A program made the position numbers and the translations under genes. From contig NZ_AP022582.1 of the NCBI RefSeq assembly GCF_010731595.1, positions 2,418,001-2,482,000 on the forward strand: 64,000 nt of DNA, in the 5' to 3' direction. The DNA is from Mycobacterium seoulense (lineage in GTDB: Bacteria; Actinomycetota; Actinomycetes; Mycobacteriales; Mycobacteriaceae). How positions within the stretch are numbered: the first letter of the stretch is position 1; each line of letters begins with the position of its first letter. This document shows, piece after piece, positions 1 through 9,792 of the stretch. The notes under the pieces were generated by a model. That model saw only the letters and a list, made by a program, of their open reading frames with translations, did not search any database and had not been told where the DNA came from.

Positions 1-323
1 GCCAGCCGGGCCCCGGGGGCCTGCGCGTCGACCTCGGTGTGCGTCAATCCCTGCCAGTCGCCCAGATGGGTCTCGCGCAGCCGCGGGTCCACCCGGATGG
101 GCAGGCCGGTCCGCTCCCCCAGCCTGATGGCCGTGTCGTAGGCGCGATGCAGATCCGACGACACGATCAGCAACGGCTGCAGCTTGCCCAGCACCTCGGC
201 GGCGGCGATCGCTTGCGCCCGGCCGAGTTCGCTGAGTTGGGAATCGAGCTGGCCCTGCATCCGGCTGCCTGCGTTGAACTCGGTTTGCCCGTGCCGCAAC
301 ATGATCAGGCGACGAATGGTCAT
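1..323 (-). CDS. gpgP: Glucosyl-3-phosphoglycerate phosphatase (histidine phosphatase family), N-terminal part
   Basis: Only the first ~107 residues are in the window; the gene runs off the left edge. The N-terminus reads [20 protein letters not shown], carrying the RHGxT phosphohistidine motif of the phosphoglycerate mutase/histidine phosphatase superfamily. In mycobacteria the gene in this position (Rv2419c, formerly gpm2) removes phosphate from glucosyl-3-phosphoglycerate in methylglucose lipopolysaccharide synthesis. That assignment rests on neighbourhood and motif. The ATG overlaps the stop of rsfS by 4 bases (ATGA, 320-323), so it is probably the third cistron of nadD-rsfS-gpgP. A broad-specificity phosphatase of the same superfamily cannot be excluded without the missing C-terminus. 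Confidence 0.85.
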   Translation of the reverse strand, partial: MTIRRLIMLRHGQTEFNAGSRMQGQLDSQLSELGRAQAIAAAEVLGKLQPLLIVSSDLHRAYDTAIRLGERTGLPIRVDPRLRETHLGDWQGLTHTEVDAQAPGARL

Positions 324-712
324 TGCGTGCCCGCCGAATCTTCTTCGGGAACCTCGGCCAGGTCCACCGGCACCACCGGGCAGTCACCCCACAACCGGTC
401 CAGGGCGTAGAAGTCGCGGTCGTCCTGGTGCTGGATGTGCACCACGATGTCGCGGTAGTCCAGCAGCGTCCAGCGCCCCTCTCGGGTGCCCTCGCGGCGC
501 GCCGGCTTGTAACCGGCCCGGCGCATCTTCTCCTCGACCTCGTCGACGATGGCGTTGACCTGCCGCTCGTTGGAGGCCGACGCGATGACGAAGCAGTCCG
601 TGATGACCAGCTGACCCGACACGTCGATCACGACGACGTCGTCGGCCAGCTTCGCGGCGGCCGCGCCGGCCGCCACGGTCGCCATGTCGATGGCCTCCCG
701 GGTGGCGGTCAC
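320..712 (-). CDS. rsfS: Ribosomal silencing factor RsfS (Iojap family)
   Basis: About 130 residues, normal for RsfS/Iojap. The family binds ribosomal protein L14 on the large subunit and blocks subunit joining in starved cells. The conserved core is visible: [52 protein letters not shown] and the Phe-Tyr-Leu-Asp-Arg-Leu-Trp segment ([10 protein letters not shown]). The open frame extends further upstream, but the GTG at 712 fits best: it overlaps the nadD stop (GTGA, 709-712) and starts [10 protein letters not shown], the conserved mycobacterial N-terminus. Lies between nadD and gpgP with 4-base overlaps on both sides, implying translational coupling. Confidence 0.93.
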   Translation of the reverse strand: MTATREAIDMATVAAGAAAAKLADDVVVIDVSGQLVITDCFVIASASNERQVNAIVDEVEEKMRRAGYKPARREGTREGRWTLLDYRDIVVHIQHQDDRDFYALDRLWGDCPVVPVDLAEVPEEDSAGTQ

Positions 713-1377
713 GTGTTGTTCCCGGCGGGCAGGGTCGAGCGGCTCACGGCGTCCTTCGATTCTTCGCCGGCGCGATACAACCGGCGCTTGGAGACGTACT
801 GCACGACGCCATCGGGCATCAGGTACCACAGGGGGCGGCGCTGCTCGGCGCGCAGACGGCAATCGGTCGACGAGATCGCCAGCGCCGGGATCTCCACGAG
901 CGTCAGGACGTCGTCGGCCAGCTCGCCCAGCACGCCGGTGACGTGTTCACGGCGCAGCTCGTATCCGGGCCGGCTGACGCCAACGAACCGTGCCAAGTCG
1001 AACATCTCCTGCCAGCCCTGCCACGACAGGATGGAGGCGAGCGCGTCGGCGCCGGTGATGAAGTACAGCTGCGAATCGGGGTTGAGGGCGTGCAGATCCC
1101 GCAGCGTGTCCTTGGTGTAGGTGGGCCCGGCGCGGTCGATGTCGACCCGGCTCACCGAGAAGCGGGGGTTGGACGCGGTGGCGATCACGGTCATCAGGTA
1201 CCGGTCCTCCGCGGCGGACACGTGCCGATCCTTCTGCCAGGGCTGGCCGCTGGGCACGAACACCACTTCGTCGAGGTCGAACAGGTCGGCGACCTCGCTG
1301 GCGGCGACCAGGTGCCCGTAATGGATGGGATCGAACGTCCCACCCATCACACCCAGCCTGCGCAGCTCCTTTTGCAC
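709..1377 (-). CDS. nadD: Nicotinate-nucleotide adenylyltransferase
   Basis: Transfers AMP from ATP to nicotinate mononucleotide, the second-last step of NAD synthesis; the last step, NAD synthetase, is also in this window (16894-18936). Shows the nucleotidyltransferase motif [11 protein letters not shown] near the N-terminus, the [14 protein letters not shown] region, and the C-terminal [12 protein letters not shown] (SSTxxR-type) signature, then [14 protein letters not shown]. The frame is open to 1464 (251 aa), but residues before LRRLGVMGG do not look conserved. I chose GTG 1377 (222 aa); a nearby in-frame start is possible. First gene of the overlapping nadD-rsfS-gpgP group. Confidence 0.93.
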   Translation of the reverse strand: MQKELRRLGVMGGTFDPIHYGHLVAASEVADLFDLDEVVFVPSGQPWQKDRHVSAAEDRYLMTVIATASNPRFSVSRVDIDRAGPTYTKDTLRDLHALNPDSQLYFITGADALASILSWQGWQEMFDLARFVGVSRPGYELRREHVTGVLGELADDVLTLVEIPALAISSTDCRLRAEQRRPLWYLMPDGVVQYVSKRRLYRAGEESKDAVSRSTLPAGNNT

Positions 1378-1528
1378 GATTTGCCAGCTTACTTGAGGCG
1401 GCGGTCCGGCCCGATTTCTCAGCCCGGCCGCGGCCGTCCGGTTGTCGCGAGAAGGCGGGCACAACAGGGGACACTTCCCGGCCTGGGGACTACCGGGGCC
1501 GGTGTGACAGCCCGCCGGGCGACGGACC

Positions 1529-2977
1529 CTACACCGGCAGCAGCTGGTCGATCACCGCGGCGAGCTGCTTGGCCGACCGGCACTCGTGCATCGTGATGAC
1601 CTCCTGGTAGCGCGGCACCGCCGAGTCGCCGCTGCCCCACAGGTGCCTGGGCTCGGGATTGAGCCAGTGCGCGTGGCGGCTGGCCGTCACCATGTGGGAC
1701 AACAGCTCGGTCTCGGGGTTGCGGTAGTTGGTGCGGCCGTCCCCGAGCACCAGCAGCGAGCTGCGCGGCGACAGCACATTGGGGAACGCCTGCACGAACG
1801 ACGCGAACGCGTTGCCGTAGTCGGAATGCCCGTCGCGGCTGTACACCCCGGCCTCCCGGGTGATCCGCTGGATCGCCACGGCCAGATCGGCTTCGGGCCC
1901 GAACATGTGGGTCACCTCGTCGGTGGTGTCGATGAACGCGAACACCCGGACGCGCGAAAACTGTTGGCGCAGAGCGTGTACCAGCAGCAGGGTGAAATGG
2001 CTGAAGCCGGCCACGGAGCCGGACACGTCGCACAGCACCACCAATTCGGGTCGCGCCGGGCGGGGTTTGGCCAGCACCACGTCGATCGGCACTCCGCCGG
2101 TGGACATCGACTTGCGCAGCGTCTTACGCAGGTCGATCACCCCGGCGCGGCTGCGTCGCCGCCGGGCGGCCAGCCGGGTGGCCAGCGTGCGGGCCAGCGG
2201 GGCCACCACCCGTTGCATCTGGCGCAGCTGCTCACCGGAGGCGCGCAGGAACTCGACGTTCTCGGAAAGCTGTGGGATGCCGTACATCTGCACGTGGTCG
2301 CGGCCGAGTTGTTCGGCGGTGCGCCGCTTGGTCTCGGCGTCGACCAGCTTGCGAAGTTGCGTGATCCGCTGCGCGGCGAGCGCTTTGGCGATCTGCTCCT
2401 GGGTGGGCGTCGGCTCGTCGCCATAGGGCGCCAGCAGCCCCGCCAGCAACTTGCCCTCCAATTCGTCCAGCGCCATCGCCTTGAGCGCCTGGTACGAGGA
2501 GAACGACGGGCCGCGGCTGGAACTGTATTTGCCGTACGCCTCCACGATGCGCGCGATCATCTCGACCAGCCGATCGTCCATGCCGGCGAGGTCGGGGTTC
2601 TCGGTGAGCAGGTCGAGGAGCATCTGGCGCATCGCCTCGACATCGTCGGGCGGCAACGCGTCATCGCCTGGCGCCCCGTCGCCGTCCGCGTCGGTGACGA
2701 CCGCGCGTGCGCCCAGCGCAGCGGGGAACCACAGGTCGAACATGGCGTCGTAGGTCTCGCGGTGATCGGGGCGACGCAACACGGCGCAGGCGATGCCTTC
2801 GCGCAGCACTTCACGGTCGCTCAAACCCAGGGTGGCCATCACCCGGCCGGCATCCACAGTCTCGGATGGACCAACCGAAATGCCAACTCCGCGAAGCGCT
2901 TCCACGAAACCGACCAGATGTCCGGGCAGTCCGTGCGGGGCGAGTGGCCGGGTGGGCCGGATGCGGCGAGGGGCCAT
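1529..2977 (-). CDS. VWA-domain (CoxE-like) protein, partner of MoxR ATPase
   Basis: 482 residues. The C-terminal half holds a von Willebrand A fold with a metal-ion-dependent adhesion site, DVSGS (DxSxS) in [14 protein letters not shown], followed by FIDTTDEV and LGDGRTNY. The N-terminal half (~1-280) is the CoxE-type helical region with [10 protein letters not shown] and [14 protein letters not shown]. Such proteins work with MoxR AAA+ ATPases as chaperone pairs that mature metal- or cofactor-dependent complexes. Ten bases downstream of the MoxR gene, so surely co-transcribed. Corresponds by position to Rv2425c. The client complex is unknown. Confidence 0.88.
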   Translation of the reverse strand: MAPRRIRPTRPLAPHGLPGHLVGFVEALRGVGISVGPSETVDAGRVMATLGLSDREVLREGIACAVLRRPDHRETYDAMFDLWFPAALGARAVVTDADGDGAPGDDALPPDDVEAMRQMLLDLLTENPDLAGMDDRLVEMIARIVEAYGKYSSSRGPSFSSYQALKAMALDELEGKLLAGLLAPYGDEPTPTQEQIAKALAAQRITQLRKLVDAETKRRTAEQLGRDHVQMYGIPQLSENVEFLRASGEQLRQMQRVVAPLARTLATRLAARRRRSRAGVIDLRKTLRKSMSTGGVPIDVVLAKPRPARPELVVLCDVSGSVAGFSHFTLLLVHALRQQFSRVRVFAFIDTTDEVTHMFGPEADLAVAIQRITREAGVYSRDGHSDYGNAFASFVQAFPNVLSPRSSLLVLGDGRTNYRNPETELLSHMVTASRHAHWLNPEPRHLWGSGDSAVPRYQEVITMHECRSAKQLAAVIDQLLPV

Positions 2978-2987
2978 CGGTGCGTTC

Positions 2988-3863
2988 CTAGTTCAACCGC
3001 AGCTCGCCGGTCGCGCGCTGCTGGTCGGATTGATGTTTGAGGACCACGCCGAGGGTGGCGGCGACGACGGAGTCGTCGATGGTGTCCAGGCCCAACGCGA
3101 GCAGCGTGCGGCCCCAGTCGATGGTCTCGGCGATGGACGGCACCTTCTTGAGTTGCATGCCGCGCAGCACGCCGATGATGCGCACCAGTTCCTCGGCGAG
3201 GTGCTGCGGCAACTCGGGCACCCGCGACAACAAAATGCGGCGTTCCAATTCGGGGCTGGGAAAGTCGATGTGCAAGAACAGGCAACGACGCTTGAGGGCC
3301 TCGGACAGTTCCCGGGTGGCGTTGGAGGTCAGCACCACGAACGGTGTCCGTTCCGCGGCGATCGTGCCCAGTTCCGGGACGGTCACCGCGAAGTCGGAAA
3401 GCACCTCGAGCAGCAAACCCTCGATTTCGATGTCGGCCTTGTCGGTTTCGTCGATCAGCAGCACCGTGGGCTCGGTGCGCCGGATGGCCGTCAACAACGG
3501 GCGCTGCAGCAGAAATTCCTCGCTGAACACGTCGTCCTTGGTCTGATCCCAGTCGCCCGAGCCCGCCTGAATACGAAGTATCTGCTTGGCGTGGTTCCAC
3601 TCATACAGCGCGCGCGCCTCGTCCACCCCCTCGTAGCACTGCAAGCGGACCAGCCCCGAGCCGGTCGCCTGAGCCACGGCACGGGCCAGCTCGGTCTTGC
3701 CCACACCGGCGGGGCCCTCCACCAGCAGCGGCTTGCCCAACCGGTCGGCCAGGAACACCGCGGTCGCGGTGGCGGTGTCGGGCAGGTATCCGGTCTCGGC
3801 CAACCGCCTCGAGACGTCTTCGATGTCGGCGAACAACGGCTTGGGCCGGGCGGGCACGCTCAC
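2988..3863 (-). CDS. MoxR-family AAA+ ATPase
   Basis: 291 residues. Walker A GPAGVGKTELARA around residues 50-62, Walker B VLLIDETDKAD around 110-120, and sensor 1 VVLTSNATRELSEALKRRC, typical of MoxR. The start is a GTG (MSVPARPKP) preceded by AGGAG about ten bases upstream. Together with the VWA protein just downstream it forms the conserved MoxR-VWA chaperone pair. By position it equals Rv2426c. The substrate is not indicated by neighbouring metabolic genes. It lies 37 bases after the end of proA on the same strand. Confidence 0.9.
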   Translation of the reverse strand: MSVPARPKPLFADIEDVSRRLAETGYLPDTATATAVFLADRLGKPLLVEGPAGVGKTELARAVAQATGSGLVRLQCYEGVDEARALYEWNHAKQILRIQAGSGDWDQTKDDVFSEEFLLQRPLLTAIRRTEPTVLLIDETDKADIEIEGLLLEVLSDFAVTVPELGTIAAERTPFVVLTSNATRELSEALKRRCLFLHIDFPSPELERRILLSRVPELPQHLAEELVRIIGVLRGMQLKKVPSIAETIDWGRTLLALGLDTIDDSVVAATLGVVLKHQSDQQRATGELRLN

Positions 3864-3900
3864 TATCTCAGTTCTCCTAAAGCACTTTGCGTCGCGAGTA

Positions 3901-5184
3901 TCAGGCGGGACGGACTTGCCCGTCGCCCCACGCGATCCATTTGGTCGAGGTCAGCTCCGGCAGCCCCATCGGACCCCGCGCATGCAATTTCTGGGTGGAG
4001 ATGCCGATTTCGGCGCCGAAACCGAACTGCTCACCGTCGGTGAAGGCCGTCGACGCGTTGATCATCACCGCGGCGGCGTCCACACCGTCGCTAAACCGTT
4101 GCGCCGCGGCCATATTGCTGGTGACGATCGCTTCGGTGTGTCCGGTTCCGTACTCGTTGATGTGAGCGATCGCGGCGTCGATGCCGTCGACCACCGCGAC
4201 CGCGATGTCCATCGACAGGTACTCACGGCGCAGGTCGTCCTCCGCCGCATCCGCTGAGAACCCTCCGTGCACGGTCACACCCGCATCCTCGAGGGCGGCC
4301 ACCAGCCGCGGCAGCGCCTTCTTGGCGATCGCGGCGTCCACCAACAGCGTCTCGGCGGCGTTGCAGACGCTGGGCCGGCGGGTTTTGGAGTTCAGCAGGA
4401 TGCGTTCCGCGACATCCAGGTCGGCCCCTTCGTGCACATACACGTGGCAGTTGCCGACGCCGGTCTCGATCGTGGGCACCTGCGCGTCGCGGACCACCGC
4501 GTTGATCAAACTCGCTCCCCCACGCGGTATCACCACGTCGACCAGGCCGCGGGCCTGGATCAGGTGCGTCACCGTGGCGCGGTCGGCGGCCGAAAGCAGT
4601 TGCACCGCATCGGCCGGCAGGTCCTCGCTGACCAGCGAAGCCCGCAGCACTTGCACCAGCGCCTGGTTGGATCGCGCCGCCGAGGAACTTCCGCGCAACA
4701 ACACCGCGTTGCCCGACTTGAGCGCCAGGCCGAAGGCGTCGACGGTGACGTTGGGCCGGCCCTCATAGATCATGCCGACGACCCCGAGCGGCACGCGCTG
4801 CTGCCGCAGATGCAAACCGTTGGGCAGGGTGTAGCCGCGCAGCACCTCCCCTACCGGGTCGGGTAACCCGGCGACCTGGCGCAGGCCGGCGGCGATGCCC
4901 TCGACCCGTTTGGCGTCGAGCGCCAGGCGGTCGAGCATCGCTGTCGGTGTGCCGACGGCTTCGGCGGCGCTGAGATCTTCGGCGTTGGCCGAGAGGATCA
5001 ATTCGGTGTGGGCCGCTATCGCGCCGGCCGCGGAGCGCAGCGCCTGGTCCTTGGCGACGGTGGGCAACAGTGCCAGGACGCGGGAGGCGACCCGGGCGCG
5101 GCGAGCGGCGTTGTGCACCTCCCGGCGCAAGTCGGCCTCTCCCTGCTGAGCCTCTCCGCTGCGAAAGGGTGCTTGCAGACTCAT
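3901..5184 (-). CDS. proA: Gamma-glutamyl phosphate reductase
   Basis: 427 residues, full length for ProA. NADPH-dependent reduction of gamma-glutamyl phosphate to glutamate semialdehyde, second step of proline synthesis; the first enzyme (proB) is 18 kb away in this window. Signature regions: [34 protein letters not shown], the catalytic-cysteine segment [16 protein letters not shown], and [25 protein letters not shown]. Start ATG at 5184. In M. tuberculosis the oxyR'-ahpC-ahpD and PE/PPE genes lie upstream of this gene. Here they are absent and the channel gene follows directly. Confidence 0.96.
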   Translation of the reverse strand: MSLQAPFRSGEAQQGEADLRREVHNAARRARVASRVLALLPTVAKDQALRSAAGAIAAHTELILSANAEDLSAAEAVGTPTAMLDRLALDAKRVEGIAAGLRQVAGLPDPVGEVLRGYTLPNGLHLRQQRVPLGVVGMIYEGRPNVTVDAFGLALKSGNAVLLRGSSSAARSNQALVQVLRASLVSEDLPADAVQLLSAADRATVTHLIQARGLVDVVIPRGGASLINAVVRDAQVPTIETGVGNCHVYVHEGADLDVAERILLNSKTRRPSVCNAAETLLVDAAIAKKALPRLVAALEDAGVTVHGGFSADAAEDDLRREYLSMDIAVAVVDGIDAAIAHINEYGTGHTEAIVTSNMAAAQRFSDGVDAAAVMINASTAFTDGEQFGFGAEIGISTQKLHARGPMGLPELTSTKWIAWGDGQVRPA

Positions 5185-5286
5185 TGAACCAGGGTAGCGG
5201 GCCTTAGCCGGCCGGGTGAGGCGGCCCGGGTATTACGGCATCCGCTCCATGCGTAACGTGCCGACGAGCAAGTCCCGCTCGCCGGG

Positions 5287-6732
5287 TCAGCGGAGCGGTT
5301 TCGCCGGCGTCGGTGCCCCGGGGCGGGTCGGGCCGATCCGCTCATGCTGAGTCACCTGTCGCACCTTGGTTTGCCGCTCCTCGATGAGCCGCCCTAAGTC
5401 TTGCAGCAGCAACGGCTTACGCATCACCAGATGCTCGAGGTGCTCACGATCGATCTGTAGCGCCGTCACCTCGTCCAGCGCGTACGCGCCGGCGAGGTTG
5501 GGCTGGCGGGTGAGCGCGGTCAGGCCGAGGAACGATCCCTCGTCCAGCGTGGTGACGGGCACCACCGACCCGTCGTCGGTCGTCGCGGTCAAGCGCACCC
5601 GGCCGGCCACCAAGAAGGTCATGCCGGGCGAGACCTGCCCGGCGGACTCGAGAATCTCGTCCGCACCGTAGCGGACGATCTTCGCGTACGGGACCAGCGA
5701 TTGCTGATCGGTATGACTGAGCCGCAACGCGGGCGCGACCACCGTGCGCAACGCCTTTTCCACGCGTTGTTTGGTGGAGTAGTCGTCGTCGGCACCGTCG
5801 AGCCGCAGGCGCGCCCGCCGCGCGGCATACCAAGCCCAGCGCAGGAAGGTCGCTTCGGTGGCTTCGGCGTCGGCCGGAGAGATCAACCGGATGGTCGTGC
5901 GGTACTGGGCGCCGCCCAAGGCCACCGTGGTGGGCAGGATTTCGGCTTTGCGGGCCGGCAGCGCCGCGGCGATCCGCGTCAGCATCGCGCACACCTTGTC
6001 CGGGGAATCGCCGGCCGCGAACTTGGTGGTGATCGCGCAGTCATACGCGCGGGACGGGCGACTGAGGTTGGTGAACGAGGTGCTGGCCAGCATCGAGTTG
6101 GGCATGATGCGGATTCCGCTGCCGGTGTCGATGTGCACCGATCGCCAGTTCACCTCGACGACGCGCCCCCGCGCCGTGCCAGTGTCCAGCCATTCGTCGA
6201 TCCGGAACGGCTGCTCGAACAGCAGGAACAAGCCGGACACGACCTGGCCGACGGAGTTCTGCAGCATCAGGCCGATGACCACCGATGTGACGCCCAACGC
6301 GGTGAACAAGCCGCCGATCCGGACGCCCCAGATCAAGGACAGCATCACCGTCAGGCCGACGCCGATGACCCCGAAGCGGGCGACGTCGACGAAGATGGTG
6401 GGCAGTCGTTTGCGCCAGCTCTCTTCGGGCGCCCCCTCGAATACCGTGGCGTTCAGGGCGGACAGCACCAGCACCAACACCAGCAGGCCGAACATCGTCG
6501 TGAGGATCCGCACCGCGCCATCCCCGGCCGGCACCTGCGAAGCCTTGACGAGCAGCAGCAACAGCGCACCCAGCGGCAGCAGGTAGTTGCGCAGCAGGCT
6601 TATCTGCCTGGCCAGGTGGCTGTTTCGGCGCAGCAGCATGCGATGCAGCTCGGTGAGCAGGATCAAAACGACCGGGAATCCGAACGCGACGCCGATGGCC
6701 CAGTAGAACCACGATGATTGGAACAAGTTCAT
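5287..6732 (-). CDS. MscS-type mechanosensitive channel with C-terminal cyclic-nucleotide-binding-like domain
   Basis: 481 residues from the ATG at 6732, the length of Rv2434c. N-terminal membrane helices (about residues 8-30, 47-65 and 72-95) precede an MscS core: pore-lining segment VTSVVIGLMLQNSVGQVVSG then LFEQPFRIDEWL and GRVVEVNWRSVHI. Residues ~340-455 form a Crp-type nucleotide-binding fold. Its phosphate-binding cassette reads FLGLTALTRQPNLAGAYA at ~401-418, where functional cassettes have Gly-Glu and a downstream Arg; both are replaced here. The start overlaps the stop of the cyclase-like gene (ATGA, 6729-6732), so the two are translationally coupled. Whether nucleotide is bound is doubtful. 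Confidence 0.88.
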   Translation of the reverse strand: MNLFQSSWFYWAIGVAFGFPVVLILLTELHRMLLRRNSHLARQISLLRNYLLPLGALLLLLVKASQVPAGDGAVRILTTMFGLLVLVLVLSALNATVFEGAPEESWRKRLPTIFVDVARFGVIGVGLTVMLSLIWGVRIGGLFTALGVTSVVIGLMLQNSVGQVVSGLFLLFEQPFRIDEWLDTGTARGRVVEVNWRSVHIDTGSGIRIMPNSMLASTSFTNLSRPSRAYDCAITTKFAAGDSPDKVCAMLTRIAAALPARKAEILPTTVALGGAQYRTTIRLISPADAEATEATFLRWAWYAARRARLRLDGADDDYSTKQRVEKALRTVVAPALRLSHTDQQSLVPYAKIVRYGADEILESAGQVSPGMTFLVAGRVRLTATTDDGSVVPVTTLDEGSFLGLTALTRQPNLAGAYALDEVTALQIDREHLEHLVMRKPLLLQDLGRLIEERQTKVRQVTQHERIGPTRPGAPTPAKPLR

Positions 6733-8957
6733 GATCGCTCCGACAACCGGTAGATCGCCTGGTCGGTTCCGCCGACCGAGATGGTGCCCGCCGGCGTGAA
6801 CTGCCGCACGTCCCGCATCGCCTCGTACACCTGCGACGTGACATAGATGCCCGATTGGTTTGCGCCACTTTGCATTCGGTAAGCCAGACTCACCGCGGCA
6901 CCCCACATGTCGTAGACGAGACCCGAGCGGCCGACAAGTCCGCTGATGACGTCGCCGGTGCTGATGCCCACCCGCAGGCGCAGCTGGTGCCCGGACTGGC
7001 CGTTGAATCGACTGATGATGTGGCGCATTTCGACGGCGAAGTCGACGCTGCGGTGGATGCTGTCCAGCCGCGGCGTGACCACCCCGCAGCTGGCGAGATA
7101 GCCGTTGTGGAAGGTGCGGATCCGCTCGACGCCCAAGGAGTCGGCCGCCGAATCGAACTGCCGGAACAGCTCGTCGACGATCCCGACCAACTCGTCACCG
7201 GAGACATCCACGGAAACCTCGTCGAGGCCGACGATCTCGGCGAAGATGACGGCCACGCCTTGGTGTTCCAGCGCGATGGTCTCCTGACCTTCGCGGTATC
7301 GCTGGACGACGGACTCGGGCATCAGCGCCAGCAGCAAGCGGTCGTTCTCCCGGCGCTGTTCGTTGAGCAACTCCTCTTTGATCGCCAGGCTGCGGCTCAT
7401 CTCGTTGAAAGCCGCTGTGAGATCGCCGATCTCGTCACGCGTAGTCACCGGGATGTTGACCTCGTAGTCGCCGGAGCTGATCTTCTGCGTGCCCGTCTGC
7501 AGCCGGCGGATCGGCCGCAACATCAGCTGGGCCATCACCATCGACGCCACGCAGATGGCGAAGATCATGATCGACACGGCCAACACCACCGTCCTGCTGA
7601 ACCTACCCAGGCGCGCGAACGCGTCGGAGTTGTCCCGCGTCGCCAGGATCGACCAGTGCAGGTCGGAGTTCGGTACGGTCAGCGGGCCGTAGGCCTCCAA
7701 CTCCCTGTTGCCCAGATAGTCCGTGGCGCTGAGGACCCCGGACTGTCCGCGTTGGGCGGCACGAAGACCCGCGGTCGGGACGGGCTGCACCAGCGTCGTG
7801 CCGCCCAGCCGGATCGCTTCCTCCACCACGTCGGGCGGGGTGCCCGATGCCACGGCCTCACGCCGGTATTCGGCCGGATCCTCCAGGAAAAGCCTTGAGT
7901 CGGAACGCATCAGGTTGTCCGGTCCGGCCAGGTAGGTCTCGGTTGCCGGCCCCATCCCGGCGGCCTCCCAGTGTTTCTCGGCCGTCATGATCCGGTTGAT
8001 CTTCGAGATCGGCAGCGGGAGCGCCATGACGCCGTTGAACTTGCCATTCATCCCCACCGGCGACACCGCCCATGCCGTGGGGGCGTCGAGCTGTGGCTGG
8101 TAGGGCTGGAAGTCGGTGATCCAGACGAAGTTGAGGTCGTTGGAGCGCAACGCTTTCTGGAATGCGTCGCGCAGATTGGATTCCCGGTACGGGCCGGTGA
8201 GAATGTTGGTGCCCAGGTCGGGGCCCTTGTTCACCGAAAAGACGACATTGCCCTGCATGTCGAGCAACAGCGCATCCGGATATTCGAAGCGGGTGACGAT
8301 GTCGTGCATGTAGAAGCCGTAGCGGGCGCTGGCCGCCGACCACGCGCTGCCGTCGCCGGCGTCCTCCACCTTCCTCGCGTCGGAGATCGACGGGTACGGC
8401 GCGGTGTAGTAGGCCTGAAGGTACTTCTGCGCGTTGGAACTCGGGAAGATCGCGTTGCGATCGAGTTCTTCACCGGTCATTCGCTTGATCGGTTTGATCA
8501 TGTTGTCGTCGTAGTAGGTGACGAGCGCCTGCTGCTGGGCCGGCGTGATGGTCGCGTTGGACAACTGAGCGAACCCGTCGGTGAACGCCGTCGTCGCCTC
8601 GACGATGCTGAAGCCGCCGCTGTAGACGATGAGCGAATTCGTCACCTCTTTGAACAGCGACCGCACCTGCCGCGCCTGGGACTCGCGCAGTTCGATGAGT
8701 CGTTCGGATTCGACTTGGCGCAGGGCATTGCGCCCCGACGAGGCCCCGATGAAACCGATCACCCCGATCGACAGGATGCTGCAGAGCAGCAGCGTCAGCA
8801 ACAGCTTGGATTGCAGGCCGATCCGGAAAAGCCGACGACGGCGGAACTTATGCCTCTTGCGGGGCTCACCCGAGTGCGCCACAGCCGTTTCGCGCGGGGC
8901 GGATGCCGGTGCCGGGTCGGAAGCCGGCTCCGCGTCTTGTAGCTCGCTCGATGTCAC
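6729..8957 (-). CDS. Membrane sensor with HAMP and degenerate class III adenylate/guanylate cyclase domain
   Basis: 742 residues from GTG 8957, preceded by GGAAGG; an upstream open frame to 9092 is not favoured. Cytosolic basic N-tail (KRHKFRRRRLFRIG), first membrane helix LLLTLLLCSILSIGVIGFIG, a ~300-residue extracytoplasmic sensor region, second helix near VVLAVSIMIFAICVASMVMA, HAMP linker, then a cyclase domain at ~568-742. Metal-binding Asp is Glu574 (FAEIVG) and Asn618 (FHNGY). Substrate-specifying Lys and Asp are Arg614 and Ala687 (WGAAVS), and transition-state Asn is Ser690. Arg694 is kept. Cyclase activity is therefore questionable. Equivalent by position to Rv2435c. Coupled to the channel gene downstream. 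Confidence 0.88.
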   Translation of the reverse strand: MTSSELQDAEPASDPAPASAPRETAVAHSGEPRKRHKFRRRRLFRIGLQSKLLLTLLLCSILSIGVIGFIGASSGRNALRQVESERLIELRESQARQVRSLFKEVTNSLIVYSGGFSIVEATTAFTDGFAQLSNATITPAQQQALVTYYDDNMIKPIKRMTGEELDRNAIFPSSNAQKYLQAYYTAPYPSISDARKVEDAGDGSAWSAASARYGFYMHDIVTRFEYPDALLLDMQGNVVFSVNKGPDLGTNILTGPYRESNLRDAFQKALRSNDLNFVWITDFQPYQPQLDAPTAWAVSPVGMNGKFNGVMALPLPISKINRIMTAEKHWEAAGMGPATETYLAGPDNLMRSDSRLFLEDPAEYRREAVASGTPPDVVEEAIRLGGTTLVQPVPTAGLRAAQRGQSGVLSATDYLGNRELEAYGPLTVPNSDLHWSILATRDNSDAFARLGRFSRTVVLAVSIMIFAICVASMVMAQLMLRPIRRLQTGTQKISSGDYEVNIPVTTRDEIGDLTAAFNEMSRSLAIKEELLNEQRRENDRLLLALMPESVVQRYREGQETIALEHQGVAVIFAEIVGLDEVSVDVSGDELVGIVDELFRQFDSAADSLGVERIRTFHNGYLASCGVVTPRLDSIHRSVDFAVEMRHIISRFNGQSGHQLRLRVGISTGDVISGLVGRSGLVYDMWGAAVSLAYRMQSGANQSGIYVTSQVYEAMRDVRQFTPAGTISVGGTDQAIYRLSERS

Positions 8958-9106
8958 TCGACTTCGCCCTTCCTCGGACCCGCAGCATCGCTCACGCAGC
9001 ACCCTAGCGCGCGTGTCTCGAGATATGGGTGATTGCGGCAAAGCGCTCAGCGTGAAGAACGCGTGGGTCTTCATTCGCCTAGCACCGCACACTTATCCTT
9101 GGCGCT

Positions 9107-9784
9107 ATGGGCGACGGGTGCGCTGAGGGGTGTGGCTGCGAGTCGACCGACATCGCGACCGCCCGACATCCGGCGCGCGACGCCGAATGGGTGTGGGCGG
9201 CCCGCTGGGCGCGTCGGCTCGCGTGGGCCAGCCTGGTCTGGATGTGCGCGGAGGGCGCGCTCGGCCTGTGGCAAGGGTTCGCGGTCGGTTCCATCTCCCT
9301 GATCGGCTGGGCGCTCGGCAGCGCGGTCGAGGGCCTGGCGAGTGTGATCGTCGTGTGGCGGTTCACGGGTTCACGCACGCTGTCGGAGACTTCGGAGCGG
9401 CGGGCGCAGCGCGGGGTGGCCGTTTCGTTCTGGCTCATCGCGCCTTACATCGCTTTCGAATCGATCCGGAATCTGCTCACCGGGGCCCGCCCCGAGACCA
9501 CGCTGATCGGGATGATCCTGACCGCCGTGGCGCTGGTTCTGATGCCCCTTCTGGGATGGGCCAAGCGGAGACTCGGCGCGCGCCTGGATTCGCGGGCCAC
9601 CGCGGGCGAGGGCACGCAAAACTATTTGTGCGCCGCGCAGTCCGCGGCGGTGTTGCTCGCGCTGGCCGTCATCGCCGTCTGGTCGGGCGGCTGGTGGCTG
9701 GACCCCGCGGTCGGCTTGGTCATCGCCGGCCTTGCGGTGCGGGAGGGTCTCGAGGCGTGGCGCGGTGAGGAATGCGGATGCTGA
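9107..9784 (+). CDS. Cation-diffusion-facilitator-like membrane protein lacking the usual metal site
   Basis: 225 residues with about five hydrophobic helices. The end of the domain has the CDF-like stretch WWLDPAVGLVIAGLAV, and LIGWALGSAVEGLASVIVVW resembles transmembrane segment 2. The Asp/His residues that bind zinc in CDF exporters are not in place: segment 2 has Glu in VEGLAS and segment 5 has CAAQSA. Both ends are cysteine-rich (CAEGCGC at the N-terminus, ECGC at the very end). Divergent from the cyclase-like gene with 149 bases between the two starts; no clear ribosome site was seen. Function unknown; metal transport is only a guess from fold. Confidence 0.75.
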   Translation: MGDGCAEGCGCESTDIATARHPARDAEWVWAARWARRLAWASLVWMCAEGALGLWQGFAVGSISLIGWALGSAVEGLASVIVVWRFTGSRTLSETSERRAQRGVAVSFWLIAPYIAFESIRNLLTGARPETTLIGMILTAVALVLMPLLGWAKRRLGARLDSRATAGEGTQNYLCAAQSAAVLLALAVIAVWSGGWWLDPAVGLVIAGLAVREGLEAWRGEECGC

Positions 9785-9792
9785 CGCAAGCG

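Noticed and set aside
1586..3040. 484-residue plus-strand frame over the VWA gene
   Set aside because: His/Gly/Arg/Gln-rich shadow antisense to a gene with clear domain motifs.
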